In this document: in pieces, positions 10,401 to 18,992 of the stretch
How the letters are laid out: the number at the start of each line of letters is the position of its first letter
Position numbering within the stretch: the first letter of the stretch is position 1
DNA from: Ferruginibacter sp.
GTDB taxonomy: Bacteria; Bacteroidota; Bacteroidia; Chitinophagales; Chitinophagaceae
NCBI GenBank assembly: GCA_030655145.1
Contig: JAURWD010000195.1
Span: 1 to 35,636 of the forward strand
DNA: 35,636 nucleotides
Direction of reading: 5' to 3'
Position numbers and translations under genes: made by a program
The notes under the pieces: generated by a model
Database searches by the model: none
Seen by the model: the letters and a program-made list of their open reading frames with translations, nothing else
What the model was told of the DNA's origin: nothing

Positions 10401-11071
10401 CGCAATTTAACTCCATCAGTAAACCGGTGATCATTCTTACCGAGATCATCTTCAGTGTGATTGGTGTGTTGATTGGTTTTGGTGTAACCCGCATGGAAGT
10501 TTCTGTGGTGATGACGGGTATCGGTATTGTCGGTCTTGCGGGTATCGTGGTCAAGAATGGTATCCTGGTAATTGAGTTCGCCGACGAATTACGCGGACGC
10601 GGGATGAGGACAAAAGAAGCGGTGATCGAGGCGGGTAAGACAAGGATCATTCCCGTGTTGCTGACTGCCCTCGCTGCGATCCTGGCGTTGATACCGCTGG
10701 CAGTTGGGTTCAATATTGATTTTATCGGGATGTTCTCCGACCTGAATCCGCATATCTTCTTTGGAGGTGACAATGCCACCTTCTGGAAGCCACTCAGCTG
10801 GACCATCATATTTGGATTGACCTTTGCGTTTTTCATGACGCTGATCATGGTGCCGGCGATGTACCTCATCGCCGAACGCCTGAAGCGCCCGATGCGCACT
10901 ATGTTTGGAGGCAAGTGGATCAGCTTTATGGGTATACCGCCATTGATCTTCCTGTTTATGCCATTGATGATCGTAACGGCCATTCGCCATTCACGTGATG
11001 TACGCCGCCGCAGGCGGAAACTATCAAACGATGCGGCCGTTAATGAAAAATGGCTCGGAAGCTGGTTATAA
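7427..11071 (+). CDS. Efflux RND transporter permease subunit
   Basis: MSTLESLKEKFKEFKPTSWSIKNRTSIYLLMVFVTMIGVYQFITLPKEQFPDIVIPTIYVQTIYVGNSPKDIENLISKPIEKELKGI..., GLGIIVDDAIVVIENTHRI, GLAGIVVKNGILVIEFADELRGRGMRTKEAV. The track uses a TTG at 7364; the ATG at 7427 is more plausible. Confidence 0.95.
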   Translation: MSTLESLKEKFKEFKPTSWSIKNRTSIYLLMVFVTMIGVYQFITLPKEQFPDIVIPTIYVQTIYVGNSPKDIENLISKPIEKELKGITGAKVNKVTSSSQQDYSAITVEFATDVKVDIALQKVKDAIDKAKKDLPTDLTEEPTALEVSFSEQPIMYVNVSGNYDLVRLKKYADDLKDKLEELSQLNRVDLVGAPEREYQINVDNYRMQASNVTYDDIAGAVSRENLDISGGLLDVGTMKRNIQLKGQFKSAYDIENILVRNTSGFPIYLRDIAVIKDTTKDRESYARLNGKNVITLNIIKRAGENLIETSDAVKRVTQELQAAQFPKDLDVVITGDQSKRTRASFNELVNSIVIGFILVLLILMFFMGITNAFFVALSVPLSMFVAFLFLPAADLIVGNHVTLNFMVLFALLFGLGIIVDDAIVVIENTHRIFVQSKGTMTSEKAAMMAAGEVWIPVLAGTLTTLAPFVPLLFWPGIIGKFMIYLPTMLIFTLSASLIVAFIMNPVFAVDFMNHEEGAPEKKSAIFRKPIFWAIIGFGILFNVIGFSKNAGLEGIVTGEDVVDPGNVYHFFGNLLLFFALVVVFTRYILNGAISRFQHNALPFIMQRYEVLLRWALKGWRPVYLLLGTIALFILSLVFFAARKVPVVFFPAGDPNFIFVYLKLPVGTGVDYTDSITHVLETRVNKVLAMDNGRTNPLVESVITNVAVGAGDPQSGDRSTRSELGRIQVSFVEFEKRHGRSTKPYLDSIRNSLRGIPGSEISVAQEQGGPPTDPPINIEIASEEFDDLTKTAVYLKNYLDSIALPGVEELKMDIDLNNPEISLTVDRERALIAGVSSAQIGMQLRTALFGREASKIKEGEDEYKIQIRNQKMQRNTLGDLLNMELVFRDMASGGMVKRVPISSVVKVDLTSTLGSVKRKNQKRVIVLRSNVLTGYTPTAVNAELTKRIAEFKKVPDGVTIKQTGEGEQQAETGAFLFKALVIALVLILFILVAQFNSISKPVIILTEIIFSVIGVLIGFGVTRMEVSVVMTGIGIVGLAGIVVKNGILVIEFADELRGRGMRTKEAVIEAGKTRIIPVLLTALAAILALIPLAVGFNIDFIGMFSDLNPHIFFGGDNATFWKPLSWTIIFGLTFAFFMTLIMVPAMYLIAERLKRPMRTMFGGKWISFMGIPPLIFLFMPLMIVTAIRHSRDVRRRRRKLSNDAAVNEKWLGSWL

Positions 11072-11092
11072 AAAATAATATTTAGAACAATT

Positions 11093-11119
11093 AAGCCGCT
11101 CAGTAATGGGCGGCTTTTT
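11093..11119 (+). terminator. Rho-independent terminator after the efflux operon
   Basis: AAGCCGC-N10-GCGGCTT stem (11093-11099 / 11110-11116) followed by a T-rich tract, 22 nt downstream of the permease stop. Confidence 0.8.
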
Positions 11120-11356
11120 CTTTGTACATGGATGGGAGGAGAAAATCTTTTTGCGCAAGAAAATCTTCGGGTGGGCCATACGGTGAGTGCCTTAGAAAGC
11201 CTGGCATTCAAGCTCCAGTTGATGCCCGTTACAATGACTTTCTTAAGTTTTCAGAAGCGTTTTCAAATTTCTTTTTACCTTAAATCATTAACATTCGTAA
11301 TAAGTTTCGTCACCTGGCCGGGGTTTTCTCCGGCTCAACCGGTTCTCATCTCCTGT

Positions 11357-14300
11357 ATGCGCAAAAAATCCCTGCTCTCTTTGCTTTTTTTGCTGCTCGG
11401 TTTTACCAGCGGCATGTTTACAGCCGGGGCGCAGGAACCTATGAAAGGGAAATCGTCTATTGGTGAACGTGAGCAATTAAAAAATGCCTGTACCAGCGAC
11501 ATGATGCTGGAACTTTTGCGAAAGGATAAAAAATTCCGGCAACAGGAAGATCGCATGAACCGGCAGATCCTCAACGCTTCCCGCCAGTTGGCGGATGATA
11601 CCTTAACCTTACCTGTCGTCATACACATCGTAAATCCAAACCCGTTTGCCATCAGCGATGCATTTGTTATTGCGGGTATTAATGACCTCAATGATGCCTT
11701 TAGCAAAGCAGGTGCGTATGCACCCGGTGCCGGGGTAGATACAAAGATCCGCTTCTGCATCGCGAAGACGGATCCGGAGGGTGGCATCACCACCGGCATT
11801 ACGAGAACAACCTCTTACTATGGCAGTGATCTCAACATGGACATCGAAGATGGGCCGTTGAAGAACCAGATCCAATGGGATCCTTCCCGCTACATCAATA
11901 TTTGGCTGATCAATAATATTGAGGCAGAATCATATGCTAATTATAGCTGCGGCGTTTGGACACGTCTTCGCGTAGGAGGCTACGCGACCATGCCACCTGG
12001 GGGCACCTCGCTCGACGGAATTGTCGTAACGGGTTTTAAACAATTGCTGGCGCATGAGATGGGGCATTACCTCGGCCTGTACCACACTTTTGAAGGAGGT
12101 TGTTTTAACAACGATTGCACGGTGAATGGAGACCGGGTCTGCGACACGCCGCCTGACGGCTCTGTCAAAGCTTCCGCGGGTTGTTCCAGTCCTGAGAATA
12201 GTTGCTTTACCGACACCTTGTCAAGTTACTCTAATGGCAATTTCCCGGTTGACGTTCCTGACCAGGTCAGCAATTTTATGGATTATAGCAATGGCGCCTG
12301 TAGCAATCAATTTACCCAGGGCCAGGCTGACCGGATGCGGGCAGCGATACAAACGCAGCGGGCCGGGCTCCTCGTAAACCAATGCGCACCTCCCTGCAGT
12401 GAAGCCATCGCCGCCAATTTTTTGCGAGATACCGCTTACACAGTAGCCGGTGAAACCGTGAACTTTACCAATACCAGCACCGGTGCCACCAATTACTCCT
12501 GGCTGGTAGATGGAGTTGTTGTTGCAGCAACCGCGAATTATTCGCACACCTTTCCCGCCATCGGGAAATATAAGATCACGCTGAAAGCATTTAACGCGGA
12601 TGCCAATTGCTTCGCGAGCTACACCACTTATGTAATTGTGAACTGTGGCGTGACTGCCCGGTTCTTTACCAATAAAAAAGCCATTGCTTCAGAATTGCCG
12701 CTGTACCCGGACAGTGTCATCTTTAAAAATGTTTCTTTTCGGGGCGTTTCTTTTCAATGGCTTATCAGCAACAGTGTCGGCATGGCCGAGCAGGTGGTTA
12801 GCACGAACAATGACCTGGTGTATGTATTCCCCGTGCCGGGAACTTATAGGATCCGGTTGGTAGCAACCAATGGGAGTTGCGTTGATACAAGTGGTACTTA
12901 CGTGGTGTTGGTACAGGATCCGGATGCGGATGTCGCGGTTTTTTTATTCAACGCATATTGCTTTCAGCAAACGAAGGTTAAAGTAAGTTTCTGTCTCGAC
13001 AATTATGGGTATGCTTCGGTACCACCCGGCACCCCGGTGACCTTCTACGATAAAGACCCCCGCCAGCCCGGTGCTACCAAATTGTCGCCTACTTTTTACC
13101 AACCCTTTGAAACAAAGGGAGGAAACTGCCGGTATTGCTTTTTCGATCATACCCTCAATATTCCGTATGCGGGATTGAACCAACTATACGCGGTATTCAA
13201 TGATTCCGGCAATACCGCGCCGCTGGCCTTGCCAAACCGATCCTTCCCGGAGCTTAACTACGTGAACAATGTGTCTTCAATCAGTGGCTTTAAATTTAGC
13301 GTTACCGCCACGCCACCGTCGGCTACCCTATTACCGGGTGACACGTTGCAACTTTCCGCGCAGGCTACGCCTTTCCCCGTTCCTGGTTCAACTTATCTCT
13401 GGAGCGATGCCGCTAAGCTGAGTTGTACCTCGTGCCGCCAACCATTTTTATATGCTGATTCTGACAGGGTTAAAATGGTGATCGCCACGAGCCAGTTTGG
13501 TTGTAAGGACACCGCCTACATCGACATCAAAGTTCCGCCGGCCAATGACTATACCATCAACTTAAACAACCTCGTTTGTGCTTCAAAAGACAGCATGCTG
13601 GTAGACTTTACCTTATTCAATAAATTTTTTCGGGGGGTGATTCCAAAAAATCTGCGGGTTTCATTTTATAACGGGAATCCGTTCTCTGCGGGTGCTACTT
13701 TATTGTTACCGGTTTTTGCTGTGCCCGACACCACATTTGCGCTCGAACAAAAATTTACAACCCGGCTGAAATTGATACCGGAAGGGAAGTTGTATGCGGT
13801 TGTGAATGATAGTTCCCTGGTAGTACCGGTTAGTTTGCCCAACACACTTTTCCTGGAAAAGGATTACAGCAATAACGGGCACTCGATAGATTATATGATC
13901 ACCAGGAGTACCATCGATACATCAATTTGCCAGGGAACCAACTATGACGGGTACACGCAGGCAGGTAAGTTTGTAGATACATTGAAGACGTTGATAGGTT
14001 GTGATAGCATCCGAACGCTAAACCTCACGGTGCGACCCATTTTCAGTACAACAATTACCACGGCAATCTGTGCCGGTGAAAGTTATGAAGGCTATAGTTC
14101 TTCCGGAACCTATATTGATGTATTTACCTCAATGAATGGCTGTGACAGTACCCGCACCCTGCAACTAACGGTTAAGCCTATCTACAATACCAGTATCGAT
14201 AAAGTTATCTGCCAGGGCGAGCAGTACGCCGGCCATGGTGTAAGCGGTTTGTACGTAGAGAAGTTTACTGCTGCTAACGGGTGTGATAGCACGCGGACAT

Positions 14301-15172
14301 TGACCTTGTTGGTGAATCCAACGAAGTTGCTGACGATCGATCCTGAAATTTGCGAGGGAGAAAGTTTTTTTGCCGCCGGGAAACTACAAACACTACCAGG
14401 TACGTATCGTGATACCTTCCAGACTTATCTTGGTTGCGATTCTATTAAGATCACAAACTTAACGGTACACCTCAATCCGCGTCCGCGACTTGGAACTGAC
14501 AGGGGTATTTGTACCGGTGGCGACTACACGCTGGATCCCGGAAATTTCAGCAGCTATCTCTGGCAGGACGGATCAACAGCAAGCACATTCACGACGGCGA
14601 TCACTGGTAAATATTTTGTAAGGGTGTTGAACGAATTTGGCTGCCGCGGTGCAGACACCATTAACCTTGACCGCTTCCTGCCGCTGCCGGCTAATTTTTT
14701 GCCTGCAGATACCAGTTTGTGTAATGGGAATGTATTGACAGTGAAGTTGCCTGGGTATAAAACTTATACCTGGAGTACAGGAGCTACCAATTCTTCAATC
14801 GACATCACTCAAAATGGCATCTACCGGTTAACCGTAACCGATCAGTTTGATTGTACCGGCACAGATTCTTTGCAGGTGTCCTTTACCACGGATTGTATCC
14901 TCGTAGGAATCCCAAATGCTTTCTCACCAAACAATGATGGACGCAATGAAACTTTCAAACCCTACTTCCCTGCTCCCGTCACCGGGTATACGATGCAAAT
15001 ATTTAACCGGCTTGGCCAGCTCGTTTTTGAAACCCATCAACCTGGCGAAGGTTGGGATGGAACGTTCAAAGGTGCTGCGCAAGATCCCGCCACCTTTGTT
15101 TACTCGATTTTCTTTACAGATTTCCGGGGCGCTAAAGAGAAACGGCGCGGCACAGTCGTATTGATCCGGTAG
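11357..15172 (+). CDS. Secreted M43-type metalloprotease with PKD/Ig-like repeats and a T9SS type-B C-terminal sorting domain
   Basis: Zinc motif LLAHEMGHYLGLYH (HExxHxxGxxH) and Met-turn NFMDYSNG, pappalysin/M43-like. PKD-like segments (FTNTSTGATNYSWLVDGV...). Repeats ending GCDSxRTLxLTV. C-terminus IPNAFSPNNDGRNETFKPYFPAPVTGYTMQIFNRLGQLVFETHQPGEGWDGTFKG...RGTVVLIR. The start at 11357 (MRKKSLLSLLFLLLGFTSGMFTAGAQ) gives a signal peptide. Confidence 0.9.
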   Translation: MRKKSLLSLLFLLLGFTSGMFTAGAQEPMKGKSSIGEREQLKNACTSDMMLELLRKDKKFRQQEDRMNRQILNASRQLADDTLTLPVVIHIVNPNPFAISDAFVIAGINDLNDAFSKAGAYAPGAGVDTKIRFCIAKTDPEGGITTGITRTTSYYGSDLNMDIEDGPLKNQIQWDPSRYINIWLINNIEAESYANYSCGVWTRLRVGGYATMPPGGTSLDGIVVTGFKQLLAHEMGHYLGLYHTFEGGCFNNDCTVNGDRVCDTPPDGSVKASAGCSSPENSCFTDTLSSYSNGNFPVDVPDQVSNFMDYSNGACSNQFTQGQADRMRAAIQTQRAGLLVNQCAPPCSEAIAANFLRDTAYTVAGETVNFTNTSTGATNYSWLVDGVVVAATANYSHTFPAIGKYKITLKAFNADANCFASYTTYVIVNCGVTARFFTNKKAIASELPLYPDSVIFKNVSFRGVSFQWLISNSVGMAEQVVSTNNDLVYVFPVPGTYRIRLVATNGSCVDTSGTYVVLVQDPDADVAVFLFNAYCFQQTKVKVSFCLDNYGYASVPPGTPVTFYDKDPRQPGATKLSPTFYQPFETKGGNCRYCFFDHTLNIPYAGLNQLYAVFNDSGNTAPLALPNRSFPELNYVNNVSSISGFKFSVTATPPSATLLPGDTLQLSAQATPFPVPGSTYLWSDAAKLSCTSCRQPFLYADSDRVKMVIATSQFGCKDTAYIDIKVPPANDYTINLNNLVCASKDSMLVDFTLFNKFFRGVIPKNLRVSFYNGNPFSAGATLLLPVFAVPDTTFALEQKFTTRLKLIPEGKLYAVVNDSSLVVPVSLPNTLFLEKDYSNNGHSIDYMITRSTIDTSICQGTNYDGYTQAGKFVDTLKTLIGCDSIRTLNLTVRPIFSTTITTAICAGESYEGYSSSGTYIDVFTSMNGCDSTRTLQLTVKPIYNTSIDKVICQGEQYAGHGVSGLYVEKFTAANGCDSTRTLTLLVNPTKLLTIDPEICEGESFFAAGKLQTLPGTYRDTFQTYLGCDSIKITNLTVHLNPRPRLGTDRGICTGGDYTLDPGNFSSYLWQDGSTASTFTTAITGKYFVRVLNEFGCRGADTINLDRFLPLPANFLPADTSLCNGNVLTVKLPGYKTYTWSTGATNSSIDITQNGIYRLTVTDQFDCTGTDSLQVSFTTDCILVGIPNAFSPNNDGRNETFKPYFPAPVTGYTMQIFNRLGQLVFETHQPGEGWDGTFKGAAQDPATFVYSIFFTDFRGAKEKRRGTVVLIR
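13915..14470 (+). repeat. Tandem protein-level repeats of the C-x-G-x-x-Y-x-G-Y...GCDSxxTLxLTV type
   Basis: Four units: DTSICQGTNYDGYTQAGKFVDTLKTLIGCDSIRTLNLTV / TTAICAGESYEGYSSSGTYIDVFTSMNGCDSTRTLQLTV / DKVICQGEQYAGHGVSGLYVEKFTAANGCDSTRTLTLLV / DPEICEGESFFAAG...TYLGCDSIKITNLTV. Confidence 0.85.
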
Positions 15173-15195
15173 GCACTGAGAATGTAATTCGAAAT

Positions 15196-15948
15196 TTATT
15201 TTGCTCCGCCATACCATTCCCTCAAACGCACGTCAATGGAAGCATTACCTGCATTCACGAGCGATTTGAACGTGTTAATGTCTTGCCCGCGATGATGGTA
15301 GGGATAAACGATGGCAGGTTTAAAAGCCAGCACTCCTTGTGAAGCCTGGGTGACGTCCATGGTATAGGGCAGGTTCATACAAACAAACGCGATGTCAATA
15401 TTTGTGAGCGCACGCATTTCAGGAATGTCCTCGGTATCACCGGAGATATAAATATTTTTATCCGCAATGGTCAGCACATACCCGTTACCGCGACCTTTTG
15501 GATGACGGGACTCGGCTTCTTCCGGCAGGTTATACATCGGGATCGCTTTAATGGAAACTCCCTGTTGCTTTGTTGTTTCACCGTTGTTCAATACAACGAT
15601 CTTTTGTTTGTTCATGGTGGCCGGTAACTTGTCAGCTACCGCCTTTGGCACCACCAACACGGCATTCTTTGTATTGATTGAATCAATGGTCTTCAGGTCA
15701 AAATGGTCGCCATGGATATCTGTAATGATGATGACATCTGGCGCAGCCATCCCTTTGTAAGCACTGCCGCCACCGGTAGGATCCACATAAATATTCATTT
15801 GATGATAGGCCAGCACAAGTGATGCATGCATAATAGGCTGAATGGTGAGTTCGCCTCCTCTCAGTTTCACCTGGTCGGCGGGTGGGCGTTGTGCAGCAAC
15901 GGTAAGCGTTATGATACTCGAAAGAAGAATGGCAATGAAACGTTTCAT
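15196..15948 (-). CDS. MBL-fold metallo-hydrolase (UlaG-like), exported
   Basis: MKRFIAILLSSIITLTVAAQ signal peptide, MHASLVLAYHQMNIYVDPTGGG, TDIHGDHFD (HxGDHxD), YISGDTEDIPEM, YPYHHRGQD. Confidence 0.88.
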   Translation of the reverse strand: MKRFIAILLSSIITLTVAAQRPPADQVKLRGGELTIQPIMHASLVLAYHQMNIYVDPTGGGSAYKGMAAPDVIIITDIHGDHFDLKTIDSINTKNAVLVVPKAVADKLPATMNKQKIVVLNNGETTKQQGVSIKAIPMYNLPEEAESRHPKGRGNGYVLTIADKNIYISGDTEDIPEMRALTNIDIAFVCMNLPYTMDVTQASQGVLAFKPAIVYPYHHRGQDINTFKSLVNAGNASIDVRLREWYGGAK

Positions 15949-16541
15949 AAAAAATTTTTTTAAAAGTAAGATGGCACCAAACATGTGCCGTGGCCGGTTA
16001 TAGCCGGAACTTCTCCACTAACACCAAAGCTTGTACAAAGGTTTAGCAATTGTTATACCGTTCTGGCAAACCCCGTTTTGTGTCTAGCCCCATACCTACC
16101 GAACACCATCCTGCCACAGCTCAAGAGAAGTGAGCTCTTTATAAACTTGTTATAACAATCTCCAAACTAATACCAACTGCTCCAGGTGATTTAAAGTCGC
16201 CACTAATCTCTAGTAACCTGTAATACCGCTGTTACGCGTGAAGTTTATCGCATCCAAATTTTGTCTCCAAGGGACTATGATATATAAAAAACTAAGTATA
16301 CATTTAGCTGTTAGTCCAACACCACCTACCTCCACCACAAGGATACCATCACCCCTGTCACCTGCGCCAGGAAACTTCTTCGATATTGTAATTCTTCCGG
16401 GCATTTTTTTAATAAAAAAGAATTGAATCAGATGCTCACCCATATTTTCCATCGTCCTGATAGCCGCTAACAAAAAATGATCTTTTAACCAGCAACACAC
16501 TTATCCTGGTAGGGAAAAGTGTCTGCACAAATTCACCAATC

Positions 16542-17471
16542 ATGAAGACAGTATTAAACAGGTTATCAATTTTCCTGCTGCTCGCAGTTTTTGCTCTTGG
16601 GTGCAAAAAAGAATCACCCCTCCGCGAAACCGAAACAACAAAGGATGAAATAGTTGCAGGTAAAGCGGCGGCAGGCAATTGTCGGATGACCATGTACGAT
16701 TATTACAATGGAGATGAAGATTATCACAACCTGGATTATTACACTTATAAAAATGGATTGTTAGCGGAGTGCTCACCATACTACGGCTGGAAGTTTACCA
16801 TGGAATATGATCAGAAGAATAAAATAAAGTCTTCAAAAGTGTATGAAGGTGATGTCTTATTATACACCATAGTTTTCGAGTATAAAAAAGATAAAGTAGT
16901 AAAAGAAGTCTGGTACCTGGGCAATACTTCAACTGTCGATGACGAGGTGTTCATCCAGTACACGAACCAGGGAAGTATTACCAGTAGTGAAAGTTTTATT
17001 TACGGATACCGGGCAGAATACACGTATACCGACAACGGAAGTATTGAAAGCTGGCTAATATTAGATGGAGGGCTTCCAGCTTTGAGAGCAGACTATAAAT
17101 ACACCGGGAATTTTAGAAACCCATACCTCGGTATTGTAGGCCCTGATCATGCGTTTTGGTTTACCAACTCTGCTTTTGGAAGAGGAATAGGTCAGGAATG
17201 GTACTCCTCAGAGAAGATTACTACCTATGATCCAAGCGGAAATCCTGTTGTTCTGTACGATCTTGACCCTACCAAGACCAGCTGGGTCGCCGCTGATAAA
17301 CATTTCCCGGCAATGGTAAATTATTCGCCGATGAAAGGTTCCTCCGTATTCTATACCGGGTTTACTTATGAAAATTGCAATGGTCCACAAGCAGCCTCTT
17401 CCAAGCCGGTTTTGAAGCAGCGCAAACCGGTTAACAAAATTCATAGGATCCTGCATGGTTATAATAAGTGA
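16542..17471 (+). CDS. Hypothetical lipoprotein rich in Tyr-containing beta-strand repeats (YD-repeat-like)
   Basis: Lipobox FALGC at the N-terminus. Recurrent xxYxYxNGLLxE / MEYDQKNKIKSSKVYEGD / FEYKKDKVV / YTYTDNGSIESW segments. Confidence 0.6.
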   Translation: MKTVLNRLSIFLLLAVFALGCKKESPLRETETTKDEIVAGKAAAGNCRMTMYDYYNGDEDYHNLDYYTYKNGLLAECSPYYGWKFTMEYDQKNKIKSSKVYEGDVLLYTIVFEYKKDKVVKEVWYLGNTSTVDDEVFIQYTNQGSITSSESFIYGYRAEYTYTDNGSIESWLILDGGLPALRADYKYTGNFRNPYLGIVGPDHAFWFTNSAFGRGIGQEWYSSEKITTYDPSGNPVVLYDLDPTKTSWVAADKHFPAMVNYSPMKGSSVFYTGFTYENCNGPQAASSKPVLKQRKPVNKIHRILHGYNK

Positions 17472-17516
17472 AATCCTACACCCAAAAAACTTCGGTAAAC
17501 GAGAGTTTCGATTATA

Positions 17517-17542
17517 AAGCCAACCGGGCAACTGGTTGGCTT
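17517..17542 (+). terminator. Terminator-like perfect hairpin downstream of the lipoprotein gene
   Basis: AAGCCAACC-N8-GGTTGGCTT (9-bp perfect stem) followed by an A/T-rich stretch. Confidence 0.6.
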
Positions 17543-17840
17543 AATTAATTTACAACCGGTGGTGTATCAAGCCCAAGAGAATTGCGTACGCCTTCATGAT
17601 TGTGTAATCATGGTCCATATGCCTGGCCTCGACCAGGTTGTTACTATCTACACTGTGCTTTATTTATCGAATCACAATACTATCCTTTCATTATGCGGCC
17701 AGGTGTTACCGGTGGGTTAATTTACTCCCGGTCTCATCAAAACCAGCTTAGCTGAACAAGCCAAGCTTGAAATGCAACTGAACTTTTGTTCGAGATATTT
17801 TCTTTCCATTCGATAACGATACGTAAACAAGGCTTACTTT

Positions 17841-18920
17841 ATGAAAACGGGTTTGTTGTTTCTCCTCATATTATTGTCTGCAGGGCAGTCTTCCTGTAAA
17901 AAAGATACCATCCCCCCGGCGCCGGTAGTAACACCACCTGTGGTGCCGCCGCCGCCACCCGTTGTTAACCGGTTTAATATCAACCCAGCCCTGGTAAACT
18001 CGCACCCGACAAAAGAAGCAGCGTCTGTATATACTTTCCTCCGGGAAAACTATGGTAAAAAAATATTGTCAGGCGTAATGACCTTGAACAGTTTTGATGA
18101 AACAGAATGGCTGCGCACAAATACCGGTAAGGAACCCGCCATCATCGGCCTGGATTTTATGCACAGCGGCCGCGGTTATACCTGGTACGATGACAAACAA
18201 CCAATAAAAGATGCCAAAGCATATTGGGACAAAAAAGGTATCCCGGTTTTTGTTTGGCATTGGCGGGATCCATCCAAAACAACTGAAGAGTTCTACACAA
18301 AAAATAGTTCCAAACCAAACGGAACGAGTTTCGATATCACTAAGATCAATGATCCCGCCTCAGCGGAATACAAGGCCATGTTGAGCGACATTGATTTTGT
18401 TTCAGGCATGTTACTCGAATTACAAACCCAGAATGTACCGGTGATCTGGCGCCCGCTGCATGAGGCTGCAGGTGGTTGGTTTTGGTGGGGAGCAAAAGGC
18501 GGAGCAGCCTGCAAAAAATTATACCAGGTGATGTATGACCGAATGGTAAACCATCATGGATTAAAAAACCTGATCTGGGTGTGGACCCGCGAACCAAATG
18601 ATGACAGTTGGTATCCCGGCGACGATATGGTTGACATCGTTGGGCGGGATGTTTATAAAAATGGTGACCACTCTTCTCAGCTTACAGAATTCAATGCTAT
18701 GAATGCGTTATATGGAACGAAGAAGATGGTAACGCTCAGCGAAGTGGGTTCTATCCCCGATGTAGACAACCTTGTAAAAGAAGGCGCTGGCTGGTCGTGG
18801 TTTATGCCCTGGTATGGAGATTATACCCGCAATGCCACACACAATTCACTGGATCTCTGGAAGAAAATGTTTGCGCACAGTTACGTGATCACGCTGGACG
18901 AAATGCCGTCTTTTAAATAA
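17841..18920 (+). CDS. GH26 family glycoside hydrolase (beta-mannanase-like) lipoprotein
   Basis: Lipobox SSC, Pro-rich linker, ...GKKILSGVMTLNSFDETEWLRTNTGKEPAIIGLDFMHSGRGY..., GIPVFVWHWRDP, VPVIWRPLHEAAGGWFWWGAKG (acid/base E region), NLIWVWTREPNDDSWYPGDDMVDIVGRDVY, MVTLSEVGSIPD (nucleophile region). Confidence 0.9.
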   Translation: MKTGLLFLLILLSAGQSSCKKDTIPPAPVVTPPVVPPPPPVVNRFNINPALVNSHPTKEAASVYTFLRENYGKKILSGVMTLNSFDETEWLRTNTGKEPAIIGLDFMHSGRGYTWYDDKQPIKDAKAYWDKKGIPVFVWHWRDPSKTTEEFYTKNSSKPNGTSFDITKINDPASAEYKAMLSDIDFVSGMLLELQTQNVPVIWRPLHEAAGGWFWWGAKGGAACKKLYQVMYDRMVNHHGLKNLIWVWTREPNDDSWYPGDDMVDIVGRDVYKNGDHSSQLTEFNAMNALYGTKKMVTLSEVGSIPDVDNLVKEGAGWSWFMPWYGDYTRNATHNSLDLWKKMFAHSYVITLDEMPSFK

Positions 18921-18950
18921 TAATTTTAGAATCAATCAGTCAATCAATCT

Positions 18951-18980
18951 AACCTCTTGTTTTCTAACCGGAGGTTTTTT
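18951..18980 (+). terminator. Rho-independent terminator after the GH26 gene
   Basis: AACCTC...GAGGTT stem followed by a T run. It lies between the convergent GH26 (+) and CotH-like (-) genes. Confidence 0.6.
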
Positions 18981-18992
18981 TTATGCAAGGAT

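Noticed and set aside
10225-11211. 328-aa antisense ORF opposite the RND permease gene
   Set aside because: Low-complexity antisense translation of a membrane-protein gene; no family motif, and the sense frame is clearly coding.
16118-16136. Small hairpin AGCTCA-N7-TGAGCT in a long intergenic region
   Set aside because: Only a 6-bp stem with no T tract and no gene end nearby; expected by chance.
16210-16500. Overlapping ORFs on both strands (96 aa minus, 62 aa plus) in the gap before the lipoprotein gene
   Set aside because: Neither has a recognisable motif, signal sequence or credible initiation context; more likely intergenic DNA.
17543-17840. Minus-strand coding-like stretch (VDSNNLVEARHMDHDYTIMKAYAILLGLIHHRL)
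   Set aside because: Short, with in-frame stops just upstream and no recognised family. It could be a gene relic, but the support is too weak to call.
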